Positions 39,818 to 51,371 of a stretch of 64,000 nt of DNA are shown here, piece by piece. A model generated the notes under the pieces. That model worked only from the letters and a program-made list of their open reading frames with translations, was not told where the DNA came from and did not search any database. This DNA is from Sipunculus nudus (taxonomy: Eukaryota > Annelida > Sipuncula > Golfingiida > Sipunculidae), in NCBI GenBank assembly GCA_026874595.1, contig CM049308.1:20749867-20813866 (forward strand). Reading direction: 5' to 3'. A program made the position numbers and the translations under genes. The first letter of the stretch is position 1, and each line of letters begins with the position of its first letter.

Positions 39818-41938
39818 AAGTGACCCATGGGTCATGACGCTCAGCTGACTGGGAAGAGATTCGCAAAAAGAAATTTTATCATCTGAATGGTAGTATATAC
39901 CAATTCAACTGAAGCATCAAACATATTAAACCAACAGGCCAAGATTGTGCCTGTATTTATATATCTCAAAAATAGAGAAAAAATGCTGAACTTTTAAAAA
40001 AATACAGGTGGCTCCACCAGTCTGCAGAAACTAATAAGAACACTTAATGATCAATATACATGCAAAGAATCATGATGATCTCTGCATTAGTTGTTCAGAT
40101 ACTTCAGCTTTTGTATCAAATTTTCAATATTCTGAGGGATACTTCGGAGTCCTTTAACTTGAAGGATATGGGTAACAGAGACCTAATTTTAGGTTTCCAC
40201 AGGCACTTTTCATGGGCCTCCTTGTATGACAAGAATGAAGATTGTAGGTCCAGTTGTTACAATTTATGCCACGTTAATAGATGACAGCATCCTTAAAGGT
40301 CTCAAAAATAGAGAAAAAAATGCGTAAAAATTTGAAAAAAAATAGAGGTGGCACACCCAGTCTGCAGGAACTGATGGAACACCTCATGATCAATATGTAT
40401 GCCAAAAATCATGACCATCAGTGTTGTAGTTATTGAGATACTGCAGCTTTTGTATCAAATTTTTCATTATTGAAAAAAAAAAAAGGTGGCACACCCAGTT
40501 TGCAGAACTGATGGAAAACCTCATGATCAATATGTATGCCAAAAATCATGACCATCAGTGTTGTATGTTGTATGACTTTTCATGGGTCTCCCTGTGTGTC
40601 AAGAATAGATTCTAGGTACAGTTGTTATGATTTGTGCCCTGTTAACAGATGTTCATATCTTTATAGGTCTCAAAATTAGAGAAAAATTTGTAATACAGGT
40701 GGCGCCACCAGTCTGCAGAAACTGATGAAACATCTCATGATCAATATGTATGCCAAAAATCATGACCATCAGTGATGTAGTTAATGAGATATTGAAGTTT
40801 TTGTATGAAATTTTTTACTATTCTGGGGGGTTCTTTGGGGCCCCATAGCTCGAAGGATATGGGTAACAGAGACCTAATTTCTGGTTTCATAGAGACTTTT
40901 CATAGGTCTCTCACTGTGTCAAGAATGGAGATTCTAGGTCTAGTTGTTACAATTTGTATCCTGTTGACATATGTTCACATTTTTAAAGGTCTCAAAAATA
41001 CAGAAAAAAATTCATAAAAAATCCAAAAATACAGGTGGCGCCACAAGTCTGCAGGAACTGATGGAACATCTCATGATCAATATGTATGCCAAAATTCATG
41101 ACCATCAGTGATGTAGTTAATGAGATATTGAAGTTTTTGTATGAAATTTTTTACTATTCTGGGGGGTTCTTTGGGGCCCCATAGCTCGAAGGATATGGGT
41201 AACAGAGACCTAATTTCTGGTATCATGGAGACTTTTCATAGGTCTCTCACTGTGTCAAGAATGGTCAGCAAGGGCAAAATGCAAACTCAATCTGTAACGG
41301 GTCATTATCAAGCAACACACCAAAACTCAGGCCAGTATCTGCAGACATTGTGAAAAAAAAAGTCCATACATGGCATTTTCCATAAAAATTCCTGTCTTTC
41401 ATGAAATTTTCTATGTTCAGGAGCCGCAAAACGGTCAAAATTAGGTTAACTGGGACAAAATACTAACTCGATCTGTAACTGGTCAATATCTGCCCACACA
41501 CAAAAAATCAGGCCAATATCTGCAGGCATTGTGAAAAAAAGTCCGTACATGTGTATTTGTCATGAAAGTTCATATTTTTTCATGAAATTTTCCATCTTCA
41601 GGAGCCGTAAAACGGTCAAAAGTAGGTCAACCGGGAAGAAACGCGAACTTGATCTGTAACTGGTCATTATCTGCCCACACACCAAAAATCAGGCCAATAT
41701 CTGCAGGCATTGTGAAAAAAAGTCCGCACATGTGTATTTGTCAGGAAAATTTCTATTTTTCATGAAATTTTCTAAATTAAGGAGGCCTAAAACGTTCAAC
41801 CTCTCAGAATGTAACAAGATTCTAGGTCCAACAGTTACGATTTGTGCCCTGTTAACGGACAGACACCAGGACGACCAGACAGACGACAGACAAAGAGTGA
41901 TTGCTAAAGCTCAGATGACTTACAGTCAGCTGAGCTAA
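39818..41938 (+). repeat. Repeat element with gacccatgggtc 5' end and agctgagctaa 3' end
   Basis: Starts acaagtgacccatgggtcat and ends gtcagctgagctaaaa. Contains diverged tandem blocks (catgatcaatatgtatgcca at 40388, 40522, 40738 and 41073); two blocks at 40805 and 41141 are nearly identical with a period of 336 bp. Units of the 180-bp repeat lie inside. Non-coding. Confidence 0.7.
41265..41790 (-). repeat. Three inverted units of the 180-bp core repeat
   Basis: Reverse complement of the 11.8-12.8 kb units: aggccaatatctgcaggcat recurs near 41511 and 41692 with an older copy near 41330. The terminal CCCCCGCC ends are absent. Nested in the 39.8-41.9 kb repeat. Confidence 0.8.
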
Positions 41939-41939
41939 A

Positions 41940-43400
41940 AACTAAAACACATTGAGTAATTGGGCCAAAATTTTATAATTTTGTTTTTGAGCTGGAGAGA
42001 ATTATTTTTCTGATAGACACTCCAAAACCAATATCAACTAAGGTACGCACGAGAGCAATCACTGACCCAAATTTGAATGAAATCAGATAATATTTAGGAA
42101 AGCTTTTGCATGGAAAGGAGACACAAACCCAAATCAATGTAATTCAGCATGAACTGCTGTTATTCATAGTAGATTACACCTGGTACCGACTATTTCATAA
42201 CATTTTTTTTAACAGTTAACCACAACCCTGTATCAAGCTACCAGCACGTATCAAAATATCAAACCACACTGGTCTATGGCTTATCTTCCCTTTTGATATT
42301 TTGTTGCAGAGTGTATGATGAAAAGTGTATTCAAAGAGAGCATACGGCCCTGGTTTGTATGGTGAACCCGCAGATGGTACATATATTTCTACAAAATCGG
42401 AATCAGGGAATTTAAAATGCAACCCTTTGTAGCTTGGTCACCACTCTGATAACATGGAATGTACAAGCAGTGAGGATTTTGCGGTCTTGCTACTATAACG
42501 TGCTTGATACACTTCCATATCATCCCAATATATATTACAGCTAAAGTGAAATAAGAAAATACAATGTACTGTTAACAGTTTCAATGGTCAGAAAACTAAC
42601 AAAGGGTCAGTGCTATTTCTCAGCTGAGCGACAAAATGTAAATACGGCAAATAACAATGTTTAAATATATACACATTTATTTCCAGTACAACATGCACAA
42701 ACATCCAGCCATATTGTAGTTAATCACATCAGCATGGCTAAAATCCACCTTCTTGGATTATAATGATTTCCGCCAAAGGCTTTCCAATGAATTTTGTGAA
42801 GCCATTTTTATATCCTCCTACAATTAAGCACTGAAAGAGCAAAGTTCGAAAATGAGAAAAAAAATAATTGACCAAAAGAATCAATTTCTTCTCTTCTACA
42901 ATATATGGTTTGCTGACCAATGTTATGTATGTCATATGAACACTGGTTTATTTATGAGACTAATGAGTTGTCCAGGGGGCTGTCCATGGTGCATGTGATC
43001 AGTGTCCAGCAAAGGACAGTGAAAATGTGACCTTAATAGATACACAAAAGGTATAACTTAGTTTTTCCTAAATGATTTCTGAAAATATTTCAAAACATAA
43101 TTTTCCAACCCAAGATGGGAGTTTATATTAGACTGCAATTGTTCTACATTTGTCTGCTTTGTGTTATCATCCGAACAGTGAATACCTGTTTTTGTCCTTA
43201 AAAAGGGGGTATTTGATGCACATATTCAGCAACACTTAGTGTTCACTCCTTATTCTACATATCTTCACTGGAAACATTTTATTTTTTTCAAATGTAAAAT
43301 CCATGTTTTAGAAGAAAAACATATCTCTTACAGTTTGGTCTTTAAGTTAATTACTATATGAAAGGCTATCATCACATCAAAGACTTGGCATTCAGATACG
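41940..43400. other. Intergenic region between convergent genes
   Basis: No exon, RNA gene or transposon protein recognised. This separates the XDH-like gene and its repeats from the MRPL49 3' end. Confidence 0.5.
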
Positions 43401-43413
43401 GTGTAAAGCGTAC

Positions 43414-43419
43414 TTTATT
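43414..43419 (-). promoter_or_regulatory. Poly(A) signal of MRPL49
   Basis: AATAAA on the minus strand about 185 bases after the MRPL49 stop. A plausible 3' end close to 43395. Confidence 0.6.
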
Positions 43420-43602
43420 GAACTGTCATAATGATGCCTTGACAGACACCACCCTGGCAGAAACCACATTACTTCCAATAGTCATTCCTCACACTGCAAC
43501 CCAACTATAATAACAAATCTAATGGCTTTTGTGATATTATCTCTACTGAGTGTCTCAAAATTCAGGTTGCTCAAACACAGTGTTCCTTTAATGTTATCAT
43601 TT

Positions 43603-43749
43603 TCAAAAGCCTTTCTGTAATAAAAACTCTGACACTTCCTCAAGGAAGACTCCCTTGATGCGGACTTTGCGACACACCTCATCCACTTGCATCACGGCAG
43701 GCCTTTTACTTGCGGTTTCTATTACTTCCTTCAAGTCTTTTTCCAAAGC
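43603..43749 (-). CDS. MRPL49 last exon
   Basis: Reads ALEKDLKEVIETASKRPAV then VRIKGVFLEEVSEFLLQKGF and TGA, matching the mammalian ALQKDVEDFL...[20 protein letters not shown] end. Acceptor tttattcacacag, phase 0. Confidence 0.93.
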   Translation of the reverse strand, partial: ALEKDLKEVIETASKRPAVMQVDEVCRKVRIKGVFLEEVSEFLLQKGF

Positions 43750-46688
43750 CTGTGTGAATAAACAATATGGTGCGTTTAAATGGTATTCATTAATATAATA
43801 TAAAATGAAGTTCAAATGTTTATAAACTAGAAAGTTACTTTTGTAAGAATAGGCAGAAATGGGAAAAAAATCTGTTCAGTTTGTAATATGCAGGCATACC
43901 TGAAATTGGTGCACACATGCCTAAAATAGGCACAGGCATACCTAGAGTAAGACCTAGGCCTGTGAATTGCCAAGGCATCTTCAATTCAATTTGAACAGCA
44001 ATTACTGCCATTTCATGCAATTCTAATTTCAAACAATCACAATACATGATGTGTTCTTTTCAGATGAAATTTGCAGCAGGCAGGTTTTGACCCATAGTCT
44101 GTTATCTTGTGGGGCAAAGCTACAGTGGTCATATTTGCATTATATCATTTTCAAAAGGATTTTTTACAAGATGCTGATTGTGGGCTAAACATTCTTGAAA
44201 TTTGGGGGCAGGTGTAGACTAATAGGATGGTAGTAATTGCAGGGTGGGGCCATCTGAATTTTTTTTATTTGACCGTGGGGTTCACTGTGGGCTGAAAGTG
44301 TGTGATGCCTGACAGGTGCAGGTTCAATTTTTTGGCCTGCACAGGACCTAAGCACCAGAGCATTAACAAGGACAAAGAAACCATTACTTCACAAACATCA
44401 ATTAAAGGATATAAAGTGACTTTCTTCTGTTACAAAACAGTACTCTTTATATCATATATCTGTTCTTTATGTATAGGCTCTGGATTAAAAAGGTATGAAA
44501 ATGATTGTTAATGCAAAAATTTGAATGTAATCGATTATTGGATGTCCTATTAGATTATGTATAGACTTGCTTAGATTAAATGCATCTGTTATTCAATGTA
44601 TTGGTAGAGTCCTTCCAAAATAGTCATAATGTGTATGAAAAGGTTCACTATAACAACCTATCTCTTTGAAAATCCACTGGTCATAGTTGTAATTCTTTTA
44701 CATGGTTCTTTGCAAATACATGAACTGGCTAATATCCTGCTTGTGTCATCCATTTAACCTGATGGAAGAGATTTGCATTATAAGCCAGCCCTGATATGAT
44801 TTGGTTGAGATGCAGCATGGAATGTACCTAAAAAGGACTTAAATCTAGTGATACCTGTAGCTTTTAATATTTCCCAAATATTTGGTGACACTGTTAACCA
44901 GTGCCAGAAAAACACTCCCTACTGAAATCTACAGATTCTATAGTATCTTCACAGAACACAAAGAATTGAACAGCTTAAAATTGAAATTGTGAAGGGAACA
45001 AGTGTCAACACCCTGGCTGTAACCTTTACCTTACAGGGTGATGTACAATAATAGATTGAATTTTTCTTAGTCAAAATTTTAGTTATTATTCTATATAAAA
45101 GATTTCATTGTTATACAGATGGTACATAAAATAATTGATCAACAATTGATCATCGGTTGTTTTATTTCTTTCAATCACTGATCATAATTTTACTACCAAT
45201 TCCTACAAAAAATAAAGCCTTGAATACTGTAATGCATATGTCAGTTCATACAGAAAAAAATGTCTCTTTGTGTTAATTATAATAGGAAAAATAAGAAGAA
45301 TTAGTAAATTCCAAGAAAGAAGATCATCTAACACTCAGAACCAGCTGATGGTTGATAATAGAAGAGCCAAAGATTCCTCAAGCTTCCACCATTGCTGATT
45401 AATTTTTAACATCTAATGATTGTTCATGTCTGACATCTGTCACTAAAGGTAAGGTAAAGTCTGTTGGGCTTTTTTACACCTGAGCCTACTGGCTCATCAG
45501 GTTTGAGCATCTGGGTTTCTGTAGTGTGAAGCAACTCAGGAGTTAAAATCCTCCTGGATTGGATGGTAGTCCATTACAAGTAACCTTCCCAGTATTTACT
45601 GGTACCCATTTCTACTGCTGGGTGGACAAAGACACACTTGTGGTTAAGACCTCCCCCTTTGGTGGGGTTTTGACCTCGGTACGAACTCACAACCTCTCGA
45701 TCATGAGCCTGGCACCTAAATCATTACACCACCGCCCCCACTTAACCACATTTTATATAATCTAAACTTTTAAGAAAGCACAAAGCTATACTACTAAAGT
45801 AACAAATTATATTATAATATAAACCTTTTCTCACCCATATATTGCCATCAACATGTGTAACGAGTGTGAACTTTCTACTACCACCATTTTTTTCTTGAAG
45901 GTAAACTGGAAGATGATGGAATCGGGACCTGTTGACAAAGTATGGCACATCTGCTGGATTCACTGCAATAAAAAAAAAAAATCCCATCACCTTTTTAGCT
46001 TGTAACTTCCCTCTACTCTTCTGTCACCTCAGATGAGGCATACCCCTACTGGGCAGGACTATGCCCATGTATATAAAGGGATACTTGTCAAGCTTATCAG
46101 CCAATAACAAGGCACTCAGTGACTAAACAAAAATGACAACTCTGATTATGTCTGGCCCTCTCTGGGACCAGTGCAACACAAAGGAGGGTTGACTAAGGCT
46201 ATGCCTGTTACCTCCTGTTGCTACCTACTTCTAAACAGCAGTAATGTTATTCATCAAGGTATGAGCATTTAAATACTTTGATAATTAACCGGCATAAAAA
46301 ATAATGCGGATTGATAATTTGAGAGTTCAGAGTGTAATTACATTTAAATTGAACAGTAAATAAAGTCCAGTCCAAATTATCCACCACCACCCCCAATTTA
46401 AAAAGCAAAGTACAAGCTGATGTTCTCAATAAGGTCACGATAATTTTATTAATGGTTTTTTGGTTTATGAACATTTTGTAAAGAAGCTAAGGAAAGGAGG
46501 ATGGAAAAGAGATAAAAAAGTCTGAACAGCCAAAAAATTGTGTTTTATGTTTGATTACCATGTATTAAAATCAAAAATACAAGCATTCAACAGTGTAGCT
46601 CTGAAAAACAAGGGACCCATGAGTCACGGCGCTTAGCTGAAGTTTGAAATTTTAGCAAATGCAATATATGCTGATTTCTATTGTAATG

Positions 46689-46777
<89 letters not shown>

Positions 46778-49700
46778 CATAAGATGCGCTAAGAGGAAAT
46801 GGCCCTCATACTTGGTTATAGTAAAGTTCTAAACCTATGATTGCAAAACGTAATACTCTGACAAGACTGTCATGAAGAAAAACAGTTAAAGTTTTGGGAT
46901 ACTGTGATGTATATGAAAAATTTACAGATGGACAAGCAAGTGGACAGAATGGACTGATACCTTTAGTTCACTTTCAGGGGAATTATGCATTTAAGTTTAT
47001 ATTAAACCCTATTTTTTTTAGCATATCCACTTTTTCCATTAATAGTTTTTATCAAATTCATTTTTTTTATAATTTACAATTTTTAAAATTTGTAATAAAA
47101 ACAAGTGACCCATTGGTGAAGACGCTCAGCCGACTGACATGTTGGCAATCTCCTTGCACAAGCAACTAATTAAGATAATGTAGGTGGCATCATGTTTCAT
47201 GCATATCAGCTCACTTTCATCAAGACCTATAAGCACACCAAATTTGATGACAATCCATCCAGCCGTTCCTGAGCAATTTGTGTGTATTTTGCAATTTTCT
47301 GAGGGACTCAAACATGGACTGTAACACAGAGAATATAGGTCACAGTGACTTAATTTCAGGTTTTGTCGGAGAACTTTTGATAAACTCTCAGGAAGTCAAG
47401 TAAGAAGATTCTAGGTCCAATGGTTATGATTATTGCCTTGCTTTGGTATCAAATTTTCAATAATTCTTGGGGGGGGGATGCTTTTAAGCCCCATAGCATG
47501 GAGAATATGGGTAACAGAGACCTAATATCAGGTTTCCATGAAAACTTTTAATGGACCTCCCTGGATGTCAAGTGAGAAGATACTAAGTACAGTGGTTATG
47601 ATTTGTGCCCTGTAAACAGACGACTGCATCTTTAAAGGTCGCAGAGACCAAGAAAAAATGGTAAAAAATAAAAAATACAGGTGGCCCACCAGTCTGCAGG
47701 AACTGATGAAATACTCAATGATCAATATGAATGCAAATGCATAGAATCATGGTGATCAATGCATTAGTTCAGAAATTGAGCTTTTGTATTAAATTTTTCA
47801 TTATTCTGGGGGGTACTTAGGAGCACCATAGCTTGGAGGATATGGGTAACAGAGACCTAATAACAGGTTTCCTTGGAGATTTTTCATGGACCTTTCAGGA
47901 TGTCAAGATGAAAGATTCTAGGACCAATTTTTACGATTTATGCCTGGTTAATGAACAGATGGATGGACAGACAGCCTGACGCTGGTCAAGGGGTGATTGC
48001 AATAGGAGTTTTTGTTGGCATTTAACTGTATTAAAAATTTTGGATTGGTAGGTCCTATGGTTTAAAAACGTGCCCTGTTAACGGAAGGAAGGCCGGATGG
48101 ATGTCAGACAAAGGACCATGAATATAGCTCAGATGCCTTAAAGTCAGCTCTAAAAAAAAGAGACCAATTAGTCTCAAAGCTTTACTACTTAAATCGCAAG
48201 TGAACAATATAAAAACTATATCAAGTACAAACATATAATGTTTAATGTCTGTAAATTTGTACCATGCTTATATTTACTGAGTTCAAGTGCAACTACACCT
48301 GCATATAACAAGGCTTGTGAAAATATTTTTTCTTCTATGTAAGGATTTCTTTCAATCTTAAGAAATAAAAAGGAGTGTGTTTAAATATTAAAATAAAAAA
48401 AATCGTTCTGACAAATACCATTATTTTCTGTTCAGCAATCATGTTATCTCAATGGATTTGTAATCATAAAATACTACCATAAAAAAAATGTTCTAACATA
48501 TAATGTTTGTTGGCAGGACAAGTTTACAGAAGCATGACTGGCCTCAAGTGACTAGGCAAGCAATTATGTAAAGCCCTCATGATAACATAATACTATTTTA
48601 ACTACCATAAATTAAGTTTTGGCAAAACCGCTTTTATTAACACTGTACAATTTCAAATAATAACAACAACAACAATTATTGAACTGTGACATGAGTCAAC
48701 CTTTCTGAGCTCCTACCTGCTGGGAATTTCAACTGAGGTACCCACTACCTCCTACTGGAGAATCAGATACTAAGTTCTATGTCGTAGAGATTTCTTTTAG
48801 AGGTACTAGTACCTACCTTTAGACTACATCTGATGTTAACACACATCTCTTTTGGTCTTTGTTTTTACAAATTACCTTTCTTTTGAAAATACTAGTGGTA
48901 TGACCATAAATCAGTTTATTAATGGTTGGTTGTTTTCTTTCACTATCAATTAAAACCAATTATGTATGAGCATGCAAAGTATATAATCCAGTCAGAGGTA
49001 CTCAAACCAAAGGTGTAATACTTTCTTTCAGTGGTATCCACAATCTTATATTACATGGAGATATCCAACCCAGTGGTGTACAATGTTCTTCTAGAGATAC
49101 CTACAAAGCCAGTGCCAACTTTTTGAGCCAACTCGAGGTACCCAGCTTGAGGTGGCAGCATTTTTTATGAGATACCCACTATATACCTTTGGGAGGTACC
49201 CAACCTGAGCTTGCAAAATTTTTTTACGAGTTACCCACTAGCCATTTGGAGGTACCCAGTCTGAAAGGGTAGCATTTTTTCTAATACAGAAACAGACTAC
49301 CTAACTCTTGAGGTACAAAGGCTTGATGGGCTAGCATTTTTTTTATCAGAGTTACCCACTACTTACCTCTTGAAGGAACATAGCCTGAGGTAAGGTTGCA
49401 TCATATTTCTGTTAAAGTTACCCACGACTTGCCTCTATAAGGTATCCAGCCAGAGTGGTTAATATTTTTCCATTACAGTTACACACTACCTAACTCTTGA
49501 GGTACCCAGCCTGGAGGGTAGCATTTTTAGCTCAGCTGACTGAAAGTCAACTGAGGTTCAGGAAAGGCTCTTTGTCAGTCGTCCATCTGGCCGTCTGTTA
49601 GCATGGCACAAATCATAACCGCTGACCCTAATAACTTGTAACTGAAAATCCTCAATGGTCAATAAAAAATGTCCATGGAAACCTGAAATTAGGTAACTGT

Positions 49701-51371
49701 AACCTATATCCTTTGAGCTGTGGGGCTTGTAAGTACCTCCAGGGAAATAAAAAGTTTGATACAAAACCTCCAGTATCTTGATATTTAATGCATGGATTGC
49801 CATGAATCTTGCCTTGAATATTAACCATGACCAGGGTTTCAGATCCAAAAAAACTGGTGGCACCACCTGTCTTTTTCAAATTTTTAACAGTTTTTTTCTG
49901 TTTTGAGACCGTCAATTGGTGGTTTCATCTGTTGTCTCAAAACCTGGTGTGTTTATTTATTATGACTGGCTTCTTATGTTCCTGAAGACTGGAGGCGTCA
50001 CATTACTAAACTCTAAACCAAGAATATTTTTTATATTGGGGTCCTGAGGTCATAGGTCAAGGTCACAGAACCCATTTTATTTTGAAGGATTTTGGTTGCA
50101 TTTTCAACCAAACTTTTCATCCCCAACCATCCATCTTGCACCCCAACCTTCCACCTTGCACATATAGCTGACCTGCCAATAGGGGAAGAACCTGATTGAT
50201 TTTGGGATGTCAAGGTCACAGGGGCCAACTGTCAACATATTTGTTTCTGGATGATACTTCCAGTTTGGACAGACATATTTGTTTTAAACTTGACTTATAT
50301 ATGTTCCACCAAATGATAAAGTAAAAACTTTTGATTTTAGGGTCATGAGATGAAAGTTCGAGATACAAGGACCCACTTCTTTAAAAGATTGTGGTTGTAT
50401 TTTTTAAGCCAAACATTTCATCCCAGCCTTTCATTGGCCCATATAGCTGACCTGGCAAAAGTGGAAAAAACTTAAAAGTTTTGGGTCACAAGGTCAAAGA
50501 TCAAGGTCATAGGGCCCATCTGTCAACATATTTGTTTCCAGATGATAACTTCAGGTTGGAATGAAACATTGGTTTCAAACCTGACTTATATATGACCCAT
50601 CAATAAAGTAAGAACCCTTTTAATTTTGGGGATATGAGGTCAAAGGTCAAGGTCACAAGACCCATTGCTTTAAAAGATTGTGGATGCATTTTCAGCCAAT
50701 TTTTTATCCCAAACCTCCCATCTGGTAAATTTTGCTCACCTGCCAATAGTGGAAGAAAATTATGGATTCTCAGGTCCAAAGGTCAAGGTCACAGGGCCCC
50801 ATCCATTCACATATTAGTTTATGGATGATAAATAAAAATTGGGTAGATAGATTGGCTTCAAACTTGATCACAGGGCCCAAATTTTGAAAAAGCTCATTAA
50901 CACATCCTTATCAACAAATTCAGCTGAGCATCATTACCCATGGGTCCCTAGTTCTATTAGAGTTAACTGCTATCACCTCTGGGGGTACCCAGCCAGAGTG
51001 TGTAGAGTTTTCCTATTAGAGTTAACTGGTACCCACCCCTTTGAGGTATCCACCCTTGAGAGGTAGCATTTTCCTCTTAGAGTTAACCACTACTCACCTC
51101 TTTGGGGTACCCAGCCTGAGGGGGTAGGGTAGCTTTCATGCTGTGGAGGTGGTGGTACCCAGTCATCAGGTAACAAACGTTCTACGTGTTCCCAACCCTC
51201 GGTGGTTTCCTCTACTCCAGTGACCTGTGGTTCTTCAGGAGGGAACAGGACTTCTTGGTTTTCTGTAACGTGTGCTGGATATTCAAGCTCATAATTTGGT
51301 CTCCACTCATCATGTCCAACAGCTATTCGTTGACCTGAGCTTGAGTTGTACCTGACTGTCTTGTGTTGAAC
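43603..51371 (-). CDS. Mitochondrial ribosomal protein mL49, C-terminal three exons
   Basis: Structural protein of the mitochondrial large ribosomal subunit (img2/mL49 family), acting in the mitochondrial matrix. Three exons join in matching phase: 51371-51098, 45962-45835, 43749-43603. Family landmarks seen: VERLLPDDWVPPPPQHESYP, TPSGWVPQ, DVPYFVNRSRFHHLPVYLQE, and VRIKGVFLEEVSEFLLQKGF followed by TGA; these match mammalian MRPL49 from its centre to its C-terminus. The exon with the start codon and mitochondrial targeting peptide was not found and must lie above 51371. The 5.1-kb first visible intron is filled with repeats, including a minisatellite derived from the exon's own donor. Transcribed toward the XDH-like gene (convergent). 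Confidence 0.92.
44050..45445. other. MRPL49 intron, no feature recognised
   Basis: AT-rich intronic DNA. No exon similarity or repeat family recognised on either strand. Confidence 0.5.
45446..45740 (-). mobile_element. tRNA-derived SINE with Deu-like core
   Basis: Minus strand begins GGGGCGGTGGTGTAATG (A-box-like), then GTTGTGAGTTCGTACC (B-box-like), followed by the core GAAATGGGTACCAGTAAATA and a tail of short CTTTACC repeats. The order tRNA head, Deu-type core, tail fits metazoan core-SINEs. Lies just downstream of the MRPL49 middle exon in its intron. Confidence 0.7.
45835..45962 (-). CDS. MRPL49 middle exon
   Basis: Reads NPADVPYFVNRSRFHHLPVY then VTHVDGNIW, matching NLPYFVRRSRMHNIPVY and VEGDIW. 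Acceptor (T)n-attgcag, donor atgg|gtgaga. Phase 1 in (G+TG = Val), phase 0 out. Confidence 0.95.
46608..47090 (+). repeat. Diverged copy of the palindrome-ended repeat, with (AT)n
   Basis: Starts acaagggacccatgagtcac at about 46608. A pure TA run occupies about 46690-46772. Only the 5' end is clear. Confidence 0.55.
47098..48155 (+). repeat. Palindrome-ended repeat copy
   Basis: Starts acaagtgacccattggtgaa and ends with a degenerate atagctcagatgccttaaag and cagctctaaaa. Internal phrases (gagaatatgggtaacagaga, ggtggcccaccagtctgcag) match the 39.8-41.9 kb and 49.5 kb copies. Confidence 0.65.
49000..49528. repeat. Minisatellite of MRPL49 exon/donor junction copies (left part)
   Basis: About eight degenerate ~60-bp units of the form gttacccactacttacctct-tgaggtacccagcctgaggg-tagcatttttt. 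On the minus strand each unit resembles the last codons of MRPL49 exon 51371-51098 plus its 5' splice site. One unit (49361-49370) carries a perfect GAG|GTAAGT donor; another (about 49425-49435) a GCAAGT. More diverged units may extend back to 48690. Confidence 0.75.
49529..50951 (-). mobile_element. Palindrome-ended repeat inserted in the minisatellite
   Basis: Reverse orientation: left end agctcagctgactgaaagtc, right end ctcagctgagcatcattacc then catgggtccct. It splits the minisatellite so that gcattttt on the left and ttctattagagtt on the right rebuild one unit. Contains diverged ~300-bp blocks with ggtcaaggtcacagggccca. Confidence 0.75.
50952..51098. repeat. Minisatellite of MRPL49 junction copies (right part)
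   Basis: Three units with cctattagagttaactgg and gaggtatccaccc-type phrases, running directly into the real exon end and donor at 51098/51097. Confidence 0.75.
51098..51371 (-). CDS. MRPL49 upstream visible exon
   Basis: Reads EWRPNYELEYPAHVTENQEV, then WEHVERLLPDDWVPPPPQHE and SYPTPSGWVPQR. Acceptor ctttactctacag, donor agag|gtgagt, phase 0 in, phase 1 out. It does not start with the initiator, so at least one more 5' exon exists. Confidence 0.9.
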
